The notes beneath the pieces are model-generated. The model saw only the letters and a list, made by a program, of their open reading frames with translations. It was not told the origin of the DNA and did no database searches. 64,000 bases of DNA. Source: Bacteroidaceae bacterium. GTDB taxonomy: Bacteria > Bacteroidota > Bacteroidia > Bacteroidales > Bacteroidaceae. The stretch spans positions 37,504 to 101,503 of the forward strand of contig JAGCDE010000020.1 of NCBI GenBank assembly GCA_017651315.1, read 5' to 3'. Shown in pieces: positions 54,477 to 63,455 of this stretch. Every line of letters begins with the position of its first letter. Position 1 is the stretch's first letter. Position numbers and translations under genes: made by a program.

Positions 54477-56519
54477 CTATTCTTCGCCCTTGCTGAACAG
54501 ATTGCGCCGTTTGGTCTTGCGCTCCTCCCTTTTCTTGCTTTCGGCGGCAGCCTGCGAGGCTTTTTTCTCCTCGCGTTCCACATTTTTCTTATGGATGTCC
54601 TTTGTGGTCTTGTCGCCCTTCTGCTTGACCAGTTCATCCGGTTTCTGCCTGAACATTGGAACCTCCTTCACGTTCCAGGCTTCTGTTTCATGGTACCAGT
54701 CCGCCTTGAGCTGGAACTTGTGGTTCAGATAATATACCTCTTCGGGCTGTCGGTGCTCCTCGTAGTCACCGGTATCCCATACTCCGTTGCTGTTGCGGTC
54801 GTTGAGCAACGCCACGTAGTAGTTGCCGGGGGTGAGCAGGAAGAAATCCGCGCTGCCGTTCTCAATGGGGGCGCTCTTGAGGATTTTACCTCCTGTGTCA
54901 AGCAGCAGTGCCCTGTATCCGGGGCGTGCGCTCTGGACATTGACGGTAAGCGTGCTGTACATGTTCAGCGGGTTGAACTTGAGCATGCTCTCCATCCTGT
55001 CGTTGTGCAGTCCGTACAGGCCAAGGATAGCGGCGGAGTCAATGTTGATACGGAAAGTCTCCTCAGGTCTCCACTCAGCATATATGTGGTATTTGAGAAT
55101 GTCCAGGGTGTCCTGTTCAAAACGGAACGGAGCCGCTGTCCAGACTGTGTCCTCCCTCTTGTAAATGTGCAGTGCGGTGTCGGACAGGAAGGTTACAGGT
55201 TCCGGGAAAGTGAGCGTGACAGGCTTGTCTATGCTCAGCGAACCGTTGGTGAGATTTCCCTTGAGGAACACTTTTTCGGGTTCAAGGGCCTTAAGCAGGC
55301 CTATTGAGTCATTCGCCTTCTCTAAGCGTTTGATTTTTTTCTCCAGTTCCTTGGCATCGTTCTCAGCCTTCCTCGCTGCCTCCTTGAGAATTGTCTGACG
55401 GCTCTTTTTGGGGATGAGGCTCAGGGTGTCAACCGTAGGCACCAGTATCCCTGCGGTATCGGAGGCCAGATAACCGACACTGATGCGCAGAGTGTCCATA
55501 TAATATACGGCGGTGTCCCTCATCCAGAAAGTCAGCGTGTCAAACCTGGCCGAATGCTGGACAATATATGCATCCTTCTCATCGAAATTGAGACCTTTCA
55601 CCGTTGGCATGGAATCCAGAGGGAGAGCGAAATCCAGTGAGAATTTCTCATGGGTCTGACGCTCATATCCGGACATGTACTGCAGGATGGGTGTGGGCTG
55701 GAAGGCGAGCAGCGTGATGTCATCGGGCATAAACCTGGTATATGGGACGGCCAGTATCGTATCTACTCTGCCGTCGTCTTTCCTCAGTGTGTCCATCCTG
55801 ATGCGCATCTCGTGTGTTGGAACGATGACGGAGTCCTGCCAGGCTATCATCTCGTTGCGCTGCGAGTAGCTGAAGGTCTGGTCCATGTCCTGGACGGCGT
55901 ATATGCGGTAGCTTCCCGGAGCCATGCCCCTTATCACGAAATGTCCGCTTCCGTCGGTCCGTGAGACACGCTCGAAAGGTTTGGTCATGAAGGCGGAGTC
56001 CGACAAGTCGCTGTGGAGCCCTACCGTTATCCCCTTGACAGGCTCCAGGTTCCTTGCGTCAAGCACGTAACCCGACACTTCAAGCGTGTCTATCTGTTCG
56101 CCGGTTGTGAACCTGAAACAGAAATTGCCGAGAGGGTTGCCCTCGTTGTTATCGACAATACCGTCGGAAAAGTCAATGGTATAGGTGGTGTTGGCCTTGA
56201 GCGAGTCGAAGAGTTCAACCTGTATCTTCTTGCCGTTCACCTTGATTTCGGGCTGTTCCTGCTGAGGAGGTGAGATAATGACCTTTTCAACGGCATTCTC
56301 AAGCTTTATGAACTCATTGAAGTCGATGGTCACCTTCTTTCCCTTGAATCCGGTTGACTCCATGGCGGGGTTGCTGCCCACTATGCGGGGCGGTGTCTCG
56401 TCGTAGGCACCACCGTCCGGGTTGGCCACAGCCGCGCAACCCAGAAATGCGGCAATGGCGGAGGTTGCCAATGCCGCATTCCTGACCTTTCCTTTTATGG
56501 AGTCCCTTATTCTTTTCAC
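54477..56519 (-). CDS. Ig-like-domain surface or periplasmic lipoprotein
   Basis: 680 residues. MKRIRDSIKGKVRNAALATSAIAAFLGCAAV has a lipobox-like end at Cys 28. A bacterial Ig-like domain of SbsA type follows (PPRIVGSNPAMESTGFKGKKVTIDFNEFIKL, TYTIDFSDGIVDNNEGN), then a carboxypeptidase-regulatory-like segment (SGYVLDARNLEPVKGITVGLHSDLSDS, GSYRIYAVQDMDQ). After a coiled section (ILKEAARKAENDAKELEKKIKRLEK) the C-terminus is Lys/Glu/Arg rich. Such proteins are common in Bacteroidota next to fabF/acpP, but their function is unknown. It directly follows fabF with no gap. Confidence 0.82.
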   Translation of the reverse strand: MKRIRDSIKGKVRNAALATSAIAAFLGCAAVANPDGGAYDETPPRIVGSNPAMESTGFKGKKVTIDFNEFIKLENAVEKVIISPPQQEQPEIKVNGKKIQVELFDSLKANTTYTIDFSDGIVDNNEGNPLGNFCFRFTTGEQIDTLEVSGYVLDARNLEPVKGITVGLHSDLSDSAFMTKPFERVSRTDGSGHFVIRGMAPGSYRIYAVQDMDQTFSYSQRNEMIAWQDSVIVPTHEMRIRMDTLRKDDGRVDTILAVPYTRFMPDDITLLAFQPTPILQYMSGYERQTHEKFSLDFALPLDSMPTVKGLNFDEKDAYIVQHSARFDTLTFWMRDTAVYYMDTLRISVGYLASDTAGILVPTVDTLSLIPKKSRQTILKEAARKAENDAKELEKKIKRLEKANDSIGLLKALEPEKVFLKGNLTNGSLSIDKPVTLTFPEPVTFLSDTALHIYKREDTVWTAAPFRFEQDTLDILKYHIYAEWRPEETFRINIDSAAILGLYGLHNDRMESMLKFNPLNMYSTLTVNVQSARPGYRALLLDTGGKILKSAPIENGSADFFLLTPGNYYVALLNDRNSNGVWDTGDYEEHRQPEEVYYLNHKFQLKADWYHETEAWNVKEVPMFRQKPDELVKQKGDKTTKDIHKKNVEREEKKASQAAAESKKREERKTKRRNLFSKGEE

Positions 56520-57794
56520 TCAGTCTTTGAACTTTTTGAAAATCATGCATGAATTGTGTCCTCCGAATCCGAAGGTGTTTGACAGGGCTGCGCGTACGGT
56601 ACGCTTCTGGGCCTTGTTGAACGTGAAATTCATGCGATAGTCTATCTCCGGGTCGTCATCACCCTCCTCGTGGTTGATGGTGGGCGGAATAATGTCATCC
56701 CTGACGGCCATAACCGCTGCTATGGCCTCAATCGCTCCGGCACCTCCAAGCAGATGACCGGTCATGGACTTTGTGGAGCTGAGGTTAAGCCTGTAGGCAT
56801 CCTCCCCGAACACTGACTTGATGGCCTTGCACTCGGCAATGTCACCCAGCGGGGTCGATGTGCCGTGCATGTTGATGTAGTCTATGTCGGCAGGGGTTAG
56901 TCCGGCATCGTCAAGAGCCTCCTGCATGACCCTTCGGGCACCGTTTCCTTCAGGGTCGGGAGCCGTTACATGATAGGCGTCGGCTGTTGCGCCCCATCCG
57001 GCCACTTCGGCGTAGATACGGGCACCGCGGGCCTTGGCGTGCTCCAGCTCCTCAAGGATGAGCATGCCGCCGCCTTCGCCAAGCACGAATCCGTCGCGGC
57101 TCGCGCTCATGGGGCGGGATGCAGTGGCGGGGGAGTCATTCCTCGTGGACAGGGCGTGCATCACCCCGAACCCGCACAGTCCGCAGTCCCCTACGGCTGC
57201 CTCGGCTCCTCCGGACACTATCACCTCAGCCTTGCCGAGACGGATCAGGTTGACCGCGTCAATCAGGGCGTGTGTCCCTGATGCACAAGCCGATGAGGTG
57301 GCGTAATTGGGTCCCTGGAGCTTGAACATGATGGATATCTGTCCGGCTGCTATCGAACCCAGAATCCTGGGAACAAAGAAAGGTGTAACCTTCAGCTCCT
57401 GTCCCAGTTTCTTCTGTTCGTGGATAGTGTCGTTGCCCTCTTCGAAGGAATCGACACCTCCCATTCCGAAACCGGTTATGACACCAATGCGCTCAAGGTT
57501 CTCCTTTTCAAGGTCAAGGCCGGAATCCTGTATGGCCTGTACCGCCGAGGCGATGGCGTACTGTGCGTAACGGTCCATCTTGCGGGCCTCCTTGCGGTCC
57601 ATGTAGTTACCTATCTCAAATCCCTTGACCTCACATGCGAACTTTACCTTGGTCTTGATTTTTTCAGTGTCGAAACATGAAATGGGCGCGGCACCGTTCA
57701 CACCGGCTAACGCGTTCACCCAGAATTCCCGGGCGGTGTTGCCGATGGGGGTAACGGCACCAAGCCCCGTCACGACCACTCTCTTGAGTTCCAT
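56520..57794 (-). CDS. fabF: 3-oxoacyl-[acyl-carrier-protein] synthase II
   Basis: Condenses malonyl-ACP with acyl-ACP in fatty acid elongation. The 424 residues carry the Cys-His-His triad: Cys in ATSSACASGTHALIDAV, His in INMHGTSTPLGD, and His in SMTGHLLGGAGAIEAI, with the end pattern RAALSNTFGFGGHNSC. It follows acpP by 27 nt, the classical acpP-fabF pair, and is immediately followed by the Ig-like lipoprotein gene. Confidence 0.97.
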   Translation of the reverse strand: MELKRVVVTGLGAVTPIGNTAREFWVNALAGVNGAAPISCFDTEKIKTKVKFACEVKGFEIGNYMDRKEARKMDRYAQYAIASAVQAIQDSGLDLEKENLERIGVITGFGMGGVDSFEEGNDTIHEQKKLGQELKVTPFFVPRILGSIAAGQISIMFKLQGPNYATSSACASGTHALIDAVNLIRLGKAEVIVSGGAEAAVGDCGLCGFGVMHALSTRNDSPATASRPMSASRDGFVLGEGGGMLILEELEHAKARGARIYAEVAGWGATADAYHVTAPDPEGNGARRVMQEALDDAGLTPADIDYINMHGTSTPLGDIAECKAIKSVFGEDAYRLNLSSTKSMTGHLLGGAGAIEAIAAVMAVRDDIIPPTINHEEGDDDPEIDYRMNFTFNKAQKRTVRAALSNTFGFGGHNSCMIFKKFKD

Positions 57795-57821
57795 CGCAAT
57801 ATGGAAAATGGCTGTTAAGGC

Positions 57822-58067
57822 TTACTGTTCAACAGCCTTTGCAATCATTTCGATAGCTTCGCCAACAGTTGTGATTTTTTCAGCCTGATCGTCAGGAATT
57901 GAAATACCGAACTCCTTCTCGAACTCCATGATGAGCTCAACGGTGTCTAATGAATCTGCACCGAGGTCGCTTGCGAAACTTGCCTCAGGGGTAACTTCGG
58001 ATACTTCGACACCAAGTTTGTCAACGATGATAGCTTTTACTCTCTCAGCAATCTGTGAATCTGCCAT
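57822..58067 (-). CDS. acpP: Acyl carrier protein
   Basis: 81-residue acidic carrier of acyl chains. The phosphopantetheine attachment site is [12 protein letters not shown], Ser 39, in the standard four-helix pattern: [31 protein letters not shown], then [29 protein letters not shown]. It is the first gene of the acpP-fabF operon on the minus strand. The upstream 195 bp to the divergent DUF4254 gene hold the latter's promoter but no clean one for acpP. Confidence 0.98.
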   Translation of the reverse strand: MADSQIAERVKAIIVDKLGVEVSEVTPEASFASDLGADSLDTVELIMEFEKEFGISIPDDQAEKITTVGEAIEMIAKAVEQ

Positions 58068-58211
58068 AATTTTCAGTTTTTAAAGGTTTATGAAATAATA
58101 GATGTGCAAAGAAACTTAAATAAACCCTTCACAGCAAGAGTCAAATGCCGTATTTGGTTATTGTGTGCACAGAATGGCAAATTATGTGTAGCCTTGATTT
58201 GGTGTCAATGA

Positions 58212-58242
58212 TTTGTATTTATGAAAATATGAGTTACATTTG
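58212..58242 (+). promoter_or_regulatory. Consensus promoter for the DUF4254 gene
   Basis: TTTG (58212-58215), exactly 19 nt, then TACATTTG (58235-58242), a perfect consensus. It supports translation starting at the ATG at 58262 and not at the longer upstream frame, which would begin before the promoter. Confidence 0.85.
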
Positions 58243-58261
58243 CAGAGAAAACAAGCGAATT

Positions 58262-58873
58262 ATGTCATTCAGCAGTGGAAGTCTCGCGGTATTCAACCGT
58301 TCCATCACAGATTATCATGCCAGCGACAATGTGGATACTCCGGTATCCAACCCGTTTCCGGTCAAGAGCATAGACTATTATCTCTATCTTAAGAACTGGA
58401 TTGATACAGTACAGTGGCACCTTGAGGATATCATACGTGACCCGGACATCGATCCGGTGAAAGCCCTTGCCATCAAACGGCGCATTGACCGTTCCAACCA
58501 GGAGCGGACAGACCTTGTAGAGCTCATAGACAGCTATTTCCTTGAACGTTTCAAGAGTGTGAAAGTCAGTCCTGACGCCACCATCAATACGGAAAGTCCC
58601 GCATGGGCGATTGACAGGCTCTCCATCCTGGCACTCAAGATATACCACATGTCGGTCGAGGCTTCCCGTACTGATGTGAGCAGGGAGCACCTGACCTCGT
58701 GCCGCGGGAAACTCGACATTCTGCTCATGCAGAGGGAGGATCTGTCGCAGGCCATCGACACGCTTCTTGACGATATGGCCCACGGGCGCAAGTACATGAA
58801 AGTGTATAAGCAGATGAAGATGTACAATGACCCCGAACTGAATCCTGTTCTCTACGGCCGTAATGGGAAATGA
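58262..58873 (+). CDS. DUF4254 domain protein
   Basis: 203 residues starting MSFSSGSLAVFNRSITDYHASDN; chosen because the longer frame crosses the promoter. The protein is a soluble helical bundle with conserved runs NWIDTVQWHLEDIIRDPDIDPVKALAIKRRIDRSNQERTDLVELID and HLTSCRGKLDILLMQREDLSQAIDTLLDDMAHGRKYMKVYKQMKMYNDPELNP. This is DUF4254, regularly encoded beside a glycosyltransferase 9 gene in Bacteroidota. The overlap by 11 nt with the following GT9 gene indicates a shared role in surface glycan or LPS core assembly. No catalytic motif is seen. Confidence 0.88.
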   Translation: MSFSSGSLAVFNRSITDYHASDNVDTPVSNPFPVKSIDYYLYLKNWIDTVQWHLEDIIRDPDIDPVKALAIKRRIDRSNQERTDLVELIDSYFLERFKSVKVSPDATINTESPAWAIDRLSILALKIYHMSVEASRTDVSREHLTSCRGKLDILLMQREDLSQAIDTLLDDMAHGRKYMKVYKQMKMYNDPELNPVLYGRNGK

Positions 58874-59915
58874 GTGCCGGACAGGATACTGCAATGTTCT
58901 GCTGATACGCTTTAGCGCTATCGGTGACGTGGCCATGAGTGTACCTGTGGTCCGTTCACTTGCCAAGGCCTTTCCGGATACCCGTTTCACTATCCTCACT
59001 TCCGTCCGGTTCCTCCCTTTTTTCAAAGGGCTGCCCCCTAATGCAGCTGTCTTGGGAGTTGACCTCAAGAGAGATTACCATGGCCGTGGCGGAGTGCGCA
59101 GGCTGTTCAGGCTGCTTGAACCCATGGGGTTTGATGCGGTGGCGGACCTTCACGGCGTGTTGCGCACCTGTCTGCTCGGAATGATGTTCCGGCTTCGTGG
59201 CATCCCTGTCCGCTCCATCCGCAAGAACCGCCTTTCCCGCTACAGCCTGACAAGACTTCACTTCAAGGACCTGAGTCCGCGGCCTGCCTCCTGGGAACGT
59301 TACTGCAGGGTACTGGAGCGTTCGGGATTCCGTTTCAGGGTGGAGTTCAGCTCCCTGTTCCCCCCGGGCGGTGGTGACATGACGGCCATATCCGCATTTG
59401 TCGGGAGCAAGGAGACGCCTTGGATAGGTATAGCTCCGTTTGCCGCCCACAGAGGCAAGGTTTATCCTCTGGAGCTTATGGAGAGAGTCGTAGCCGGGAT
59501 TGACGCCTCCGGCCCTTGCCGCCAGTTTCTTTTCGCGTACGGGAAGGAGAGGGAAGAGGTTGCATCTTGGGAGGAAAAATATCCTTCGGTAACCTTGATA
59601 GAGACCCGTTTGGGGATAGAGGGTGAGCTGGTACTGATAAGCCATCTGGATGTCATGCTCTCCATGGATTCAGCCAACATGCATATCGCATCGCTCACGG
59701 GGACACCCGTGGTGTCGGTCTGGGGCGCCACACATCCGGCCGCCGGTTTCCTTGGGTACGGACAGAGGGAGGAGGATTGCGTGCAGGTTGACCTGAAGTG
59801 CCGTCCCTGCTCCGTTTACGGAAAGAGAAAGTGCAGGTACGGTGACTACCGCTGCCTGACCGGAATCGCGCCCGAAACAGTGACGGCTAAGGTTCTTGCA
59901 TATCTGCCGCGCTGA
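58863..59915 (+). CDS. Glycosyltransferase family 9 (ADP-heptose:LPS heptosyltransferase type)
   Basis: 350 residues of the GT-B fold: MGNECRTGYCNVLLIRFSAIGDVAMSVPVVRSLAKAFPD at the N-terminus, KRDYHGRGGVRRLFRLLEPMGFDAVADLHG, WIGIAPFAAHRGKVYPLELMERVV, and the sugar-nucleotide site MDSANMHIASLTGTPVVSVWGATHP. A C-terminal Cys cluster (CRPCSVYGKRKCRYGDYRC) is usual for the family. It adds heptose or another sugar to lipid A core; the donor is not certain. It overlaps DUF4254 at its start and the convergent wbqC gene by 29 nt at its end. Confidence 0.93.
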   Translation: MGNECRTGYCNVLLIRFSAIGDVAMSVPVVRSLAKAFPDTRFTILTSVRFLPFFKGLPPNAAVLGVDLKRDYHGRGGVRRLFRLLEPMGFDAVADLHGVLRTCLLGMMFRLRGIPVRSIRKNRLSRYSLTRLHFKDLSPRPASWERYCRVLERSGFRFRVEFSSLFPPGGGDMTAISAFVGSKETPWIGIAPFAAHRGKVYPLELMERVVAGIDASGPCRQFLFAYGKEREEVASWEEKYPSVTLIETRLGIEGELVLISHLDVMLSMDSANMHIASLTGTPVVSVWGATHPAAGFLGYGQREEDCVQVDLKCRPCSVYGKRKCRYGDYRCLTGIAPETVTAKVLAYLPR

Positions 59916-60525
59916 CCGTCTCTGCCGACTTGAGTATCAGCCTTGTTTCGGGACCCATGTTGAACAGGAGGTCGAGTATGGAGAGTCCCTCTAAGAATCC
60001 GTTCTTCTGCCGGAACACCTGCCAGTAGGGTCTTACCCTTTCTGACGGTTTTGCCGACGGCTCTGCGAGAGCACGCAGGTCCTGATGCGGTGTGACCTTG
60101 TCATAGCTTTCCGTCAGGTGAACCTTGGTCCTTATGCCTGTCAGCTCAATCAGTCTCAGGGTTATTTCAGTGTTATAGTCAATGAGGAACTCCCATCGCC
60201 TTTCGTAAAAGGGGCGCAAGTCATCCATATAATAGAGAAAGAACGGGCTGTTCATGTAGCAGGACTCAAGTGCGTTCCAGTGGTTCCGGCGCCATTCGCC
60301 GTGGTCGCTAATCCGGACATCTTTCATGACCTGTCCCGGAACAGGCTTGACAACCGGTACGGTGAGGGCCAGCGGGCCGCTCTCCGACGCTATCAGGCAG
60401 CGGTTGCGCCAAGTCTGCTTGCAGTAGCTGTCATACTGCTCAATAAAGACTTCACCGCTACTTGCCATAGCGGTGAAGAAATGTATGGGCGGCATATATG
60501 CCGAGCAGAGCAGTGGCTGAGTCAT
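59887..60525 (-). CDS. WbqC-like family protein
   Basis: 212 residues. MTQPLLCSAYMPPIHFFTAMASSGEVFIEQYDSYCKQTWRNRCLIASESGPLALTVPV matches the WbqC-like family, with KPVPGQVMKDVRIS and HWNALESCYMNSPFFLYYMDDLRPFYE. Some members sit in O-antigen clusters, but many are housekeeping-linked in Bacteroidota, as here after lepB. No enzymatic activity is established for most. It lies 13 nt after lepB and overlaps the convergent GT9 gene. Confidence 0.9.
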   Translation of the reverse strand: MTQPLLCSAYMPPIHFFTAMASSGEVFIEQYDSYCKQTWRNRCLIASESGPLALTVPVVKPVPGQVMKDVRISDHGEWRRNHWNALESCYMNSPFFLYYMDDLRPFYERRWEFLIDYNTEITLRLIELTGIRTKVHLTESYDKVTPHQDLRALAEPSAKPSERVRPYWQVFRQKNGFLEGLSILDLLFNMGPETRLILKSAETVSAADMQEP

Positions 60526-60538
60526 CTCCCTTGTCCGG

Positions 60539-61996
60539 TCAGTTGTATCTGCTTACCCTGCGGAACATCCTGTCCCAGCGTATCTTTCCCTTCTGTCCCC
60601 ATTTCTTGTCCTTGTCCAGTGAGAGCCATACGAAAACCGGACGGCCCACAATGTGGTCCTCAGGCACAAATCCCCAGAACCGGGAGTCGGCGCTGTTCTG
60701 GCGGTTGTCGCCCATCATCCAGTAATAGTCCATCCTGAAGGTGTAGCTGCCGGCCTTCTCACCGTTTATGAGAATGGTCCCGTCACGCTCCACCTTGAGG
60801 TCATTGCCCTCATAGACCTTTATAATGCGCTCGTACAGGGGCAGGTTCCCTATGTTGAGCTCCACCGATGCGCCCTTGGCCGGTATCCACACCGGGCCAT
60901 AGTCATCGATTGTCCAATGTGTGTTCATGTTCTGCGGGAAGAGCCATTCGCTTTCCTCCTGTGAACTTGTGTAAGGCTCTATCCGGGATGCTATCCCGTT
61001 CATGGCAGCCAGCATATCCCTGGATTGTACCGTAAGCGGTATTATGTGCTGTCCCGGCCGGTTATCCGATACATTAAGGTCCTCAAGGCTCAGGTGCATC
61101 TTCTGTCTGAGCGCTTCGGGTATGGGACGTTCCAGAGTCACCACATAGTTGGTCTGTGCGGCATCAGGCTGCTTGTTGGCCACACCGTCCAGGTATATTA
61201 TGCCGTTCCTTATCTCAAGTGTCTGTCCGGGCAGTCCCACGCAACGTTTCACATAGTTCTCGCGGCGATCTACCGGCCTGGCCATTATCTTGCCGAATGT
61301 CTTTTCGTTCTGGACTATATACTTACGCCCTACACTGTAGTAGAAATCATAAATGCGCCGTTGCTCCAGCGGGCTCAGGGTGTCAAGGTCAATCTCCTTG
61401 CAGTGGCTTTTGCCCAGAGGATAGACAATCATGCCGTAATAGTCGGCACTGGCTATCCGGGGGTCAGCACTGGTTATCACCGTGTCGCCTGCCGGATAGT
61501 TGAACACCACAATGTCATTGAGCTTTATCTTGCCGAAACCCTTGACGCGCTCGTATGGCCACTGGGGCTTGTCGAAATAGCTCTTGCCGCCACCCGGGAA
61601 CTGGTTCTGTGTAAGGGGCATGGTGAGCGGTGTCATGGGCTTGCGGGGGCCGTAGGCCACCTTGCTCACGTAGAGATGGTCACCCACAAGGAGTGATTTC
61701 TCGAGCGATGAGGTGGGGATGGCATAGTTCTGGAACAGGAATATGTTCACGAAATAGACGGCCACAAGTGCAAACACTATGGCATCAATCCAGCCCATGA
61801 TCTGATACAGGGTCTTGTTCTTGAGGCTTTTCCACCAGTCCCATCTGATGATGCGGAAAGTGAAGGCATCAAATATGAAGGGGAGTGCCACCAGTCCCAT
61901 CCAGCTTTTCACCCAAATCAGGAAAGCTATATACAGAAGGGATATGATGATGGCTTTGATCCAGCTCTTTCTGCTTATTTCCGTAATCTTTTTCAT
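60539..61996 (-). CDS. lepB: Signal peptidase I
   Basis: Cleaves signal peptides at the inner membrane using a Ser-Lys dyad. 485 residues, the long Bacteroidota form with an inserted domain. There are N-terminal membrane helices (IKAIIISLLYIAFLIWVKSWM; IDAIVFALVAVYFVNIFLF); the catalytic Ser in AIPTSSLEKSLLVGDHLYV, where Leu replaces the usual Met after it; the Lys in ENYVKRCVGLPGQTLEI; and GDNRQNSADSRFWGFVPEDHIVGRP near the C-terminus. It follows dapB by 25 nt and precedes wbqC by 13 nt. Confidence 0.97.
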   Translation of the reverse strand: MKKITEISRKSWIKAIIISLLYIAFLIWVKSWMGLVALPFIFDAFTFRIIRWDWWKSLKNKTLYQIMGWIDAIVFALVAVYFVNIFLFQNYAIPTSSLEKSLLVGDHLYVSKVAYGPRKPMTPLTMPLTQNQFPGGGKSYFDKPQWPYERVKGFGKIKLNDIVVFNYPAGDTVITSADPRIASADYYGMIVYPLGKSHCKEIDLDTLSPLEQRRIYDFYYSVGRKYIVQNEKTFGKIMARPVDRRENYVKRCVGLPGQTLEIRNGIIYLDGVANKQPDAAQTNYVVTLERPIPEALRQKMHLSLEDLNVSDNRPGQHIIPLTVQSRDMLAAMNGIASRIEPYTSSQEESEWLFPQNMNTHWTIDDYGPVWIPAKGASVELNIGNLPLYERIIKVYEGNDLKVERDGTILINGEKAGSYTFRMDYYWMMGDNRQNSADSRFWGFVPEDHIVGRPVFVWLSLDKDKKWGQKGKIRWDRMFRRVSRYN

Positions 61997-62021
61997 CGTG
62001 TCGTCATTACCGGTCAGGAAA

Positions 62022-62792
62022 TCACGAAAGGGAGTCCAGCAGGTCGTCCATAGTGAGGAATCCGCGGCGGCTTACCGTATATTCGGCAGCCAGGACGGCT
62101 CCAAGGGCCAGACCGCTACGGTTCTTGGCGCTGTGGATTATCCGGATGGTGTCCGCATCGGAACTGTAGGTTATAGTGTGGATTCCGGGAACCTCATCCT
62201 CGCGGATAGAGTCAATCCTGATCTTGTCGGGTGCGCAGGAGTCTGAGCCTGTCAATGTCCCGTCCGGGTTAAGGAGAGTTCCCTTTTCCCAGCCTGTCTT
62301 GCGGTCCAGTGCATCGGCAATACCCTCGGCCAGGGTTATCGCGGTGCCGCTCGGGGCATCCAGCTTGTGGATGTGGTGGGTCTCGGACATGGTGACATCA
62401 TACATGGGATAGCCGTTCATCAGCCTGGCAAGATAGCTGTTGACCTTGGAGAACAGTGCAACTCCTATGCTGAAGTTGCTTGACCAGAACAGGGTGTTGG
62501 CACCGTCGCGGCAGAGGTTCTTCATCTCTGTCAGATGGTCGGACATCCATCCCGTGCTGCCACTGACCACCTTGATACCTGCCTTGAAGGCCTTCATTAC
62601 GTTGCCGTAGGCCTGGGTGGGGGCGGTAAACTCTATGGCCACATCGGCTTTGCGGAACTCCTTGCTGCCAAAATCCTGCTGGTTGTCAATGTCGATCCTG
62701 GTCACAATCTCATGTCCCCTGGACAGGGCCACCTTCTCTATCTCGTGACCCATCTTGCCATAGCCAATGAGTGCTATCTTTATCTTGCGCAT
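62022..62792 (-). CDS. dapB: 4-hydroxy-tetrahydrodipicolinate reductase
   Basis: Second step of the diaminopimelate branch of lysine synthesis. From the ATG at 62792 the protein is 256 residues: MRKIKIALIGYGKMGHEIEKVALSRGHE (nucleotide-binding GxGxxG), IEFTAPTQA, VSGSTGW, WSSNFSIGVALF, and the catalytic HHIHKLDAPSGTAITLAEG with Lys and His. DapB is usually shorter-armed in this phylum and the length fits. The longer frame upstream overlaps the next gene. It leads dapB-lepB-wbqC. Confidence 0.97.
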   Translation of the reverse strand: MRKIKIALIGYGKMGHEIEKVALSRGHEIVTRIDIDNQQDFGSKEFRKADVAIEFTAPTQAYGNVMKAFKAGIKVVSGSTGWMSDHLTEMKNLCRDGANTLFWSSNFSIGVALFSKVNSYLARLMNGYPMYDVTMSETHHIHKLDAPSGTAITLAEGIADALDRKTGWEKGTLLNPDGTLTGSDSCAPDKIRIDSIREDEVPGIHTITYSSDADTIRIIHSAKNRSGLALGAVLAAEYTVSRRGFLTMDDLLDSLS

Positions 62793-62809
62793 TACAGTCT
62801 TGTTAGTTT

Positions 62810-63352
62810 TCAGAAAATGCTCTCGGTCTTGTCCTGAACATGCTGTAGCAGGTTGCTGAACTTGTTGTCCAGTCTGGTCGATGAGAGCGTGCCCCAGACC
62901 TGATACTGTGTATCGCTGAGGGCTTTCTTGTATCGTTTCTCGTACTTCTGGCAAATCTTTTCGTATGTCTGACGGGCCGATTCGGTATCGAACGTGACGT
63001 TGGCGGGCTGCTGCATGCCCATATTGCTGTTACGTCCGCGGAATCCTCCGTTCAGGTTCATCTGATACTCCATGACTGCCATCTGGAGATTGCGGCAAAG
63101 CTCCTCATACTGCTGGGTATAGAGCTTAATCATCTTGTCAAGAGTCTTCTCGTTCAGGTCCAGGCGCCCTGCCACGTCTATGATACGGGCGTTGGCCACA
63201 GAATCGGACTCTGTCTCATAGAAGGGCTTTTCCATATTGCCCATCATCATCGGGGGCCTTCCGCCGCCCATCGGTCTTCCTCCACCCATCGGCTGAGCGT
63301 TTGCGATGAGTGCGACCATACATGCACATATTGTAAACAGCAGTTTTCTCAT
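62810..63352 (-). CDS. Secreted helical protein of unknown function
   Basis: 180 residues from the ATG at 63352: MRKLLFTICACMVALIANAQ is a signal peptide; the longer frame overlaps pckA. The mature start is Gly/Met/Pro rich (PMGGGRPMGGGRPPMMMGNME), and then come amphipathic helices: ARIIDVAGRLDLNEKTLDKMIKLYTQQYEELCRNLQ and ARQTYEKICQKYEKRYKKALSDTQYQVW. The layout resembles Spy/LTxxQ-type or DUF4890-like periplasmic proteins of Bacteroidota, but I cannot assign a family. It is 17 nt upstream of dapB, so it may share its transcript. Confidence 0.75.
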   Translation of the reverse strand: MRKLLFTICACMVALIANAQPMGGGRPMGGGRPPMMMGNMEKPFYETESDSVANARIIDVAGRLDLNEKTLDKMIKLYTQQYEELCRNLQMAVMEYQMNLNGGFRGRNSNMGMQQPANVTFDTESARQTYEKICQKYEKRYKKALSDTQYQVWGTLSSTRLDNKFSNLLQHVQDKTESIF

Positions 63353-63387
63353 AAAAAGGAAGTTTTCAGTTTGATTTCGTAAATGAA

Positions 63388-63424
63388 GAAACTCCTTCCG
63401 GCAGATATGTCCGGAAAGAGTTTC
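63388..63424 (-). terminator. Terminator after pckA
   Basis: On the minus strand GAAACTC(T)TTCCGG/CCGGAA(G)GAGTTTC form a stem of about 13 bp, followed by TTCATTT. It lies about 30 nt after the pckA stop and before the secreted-protein gene. Confidence 0.7.
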
Positions 63425-63455
63425 AGGATATCTGTTATGCTTTGGGCATAAGGTT

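Noticed and set aside
62793-62954. N-terminal extension of dapB by 54 codons
   Set aside because: The extra part overlaps the upstream gene in another frame and precedes the conserved MRKIKIALIGYGKMG start.
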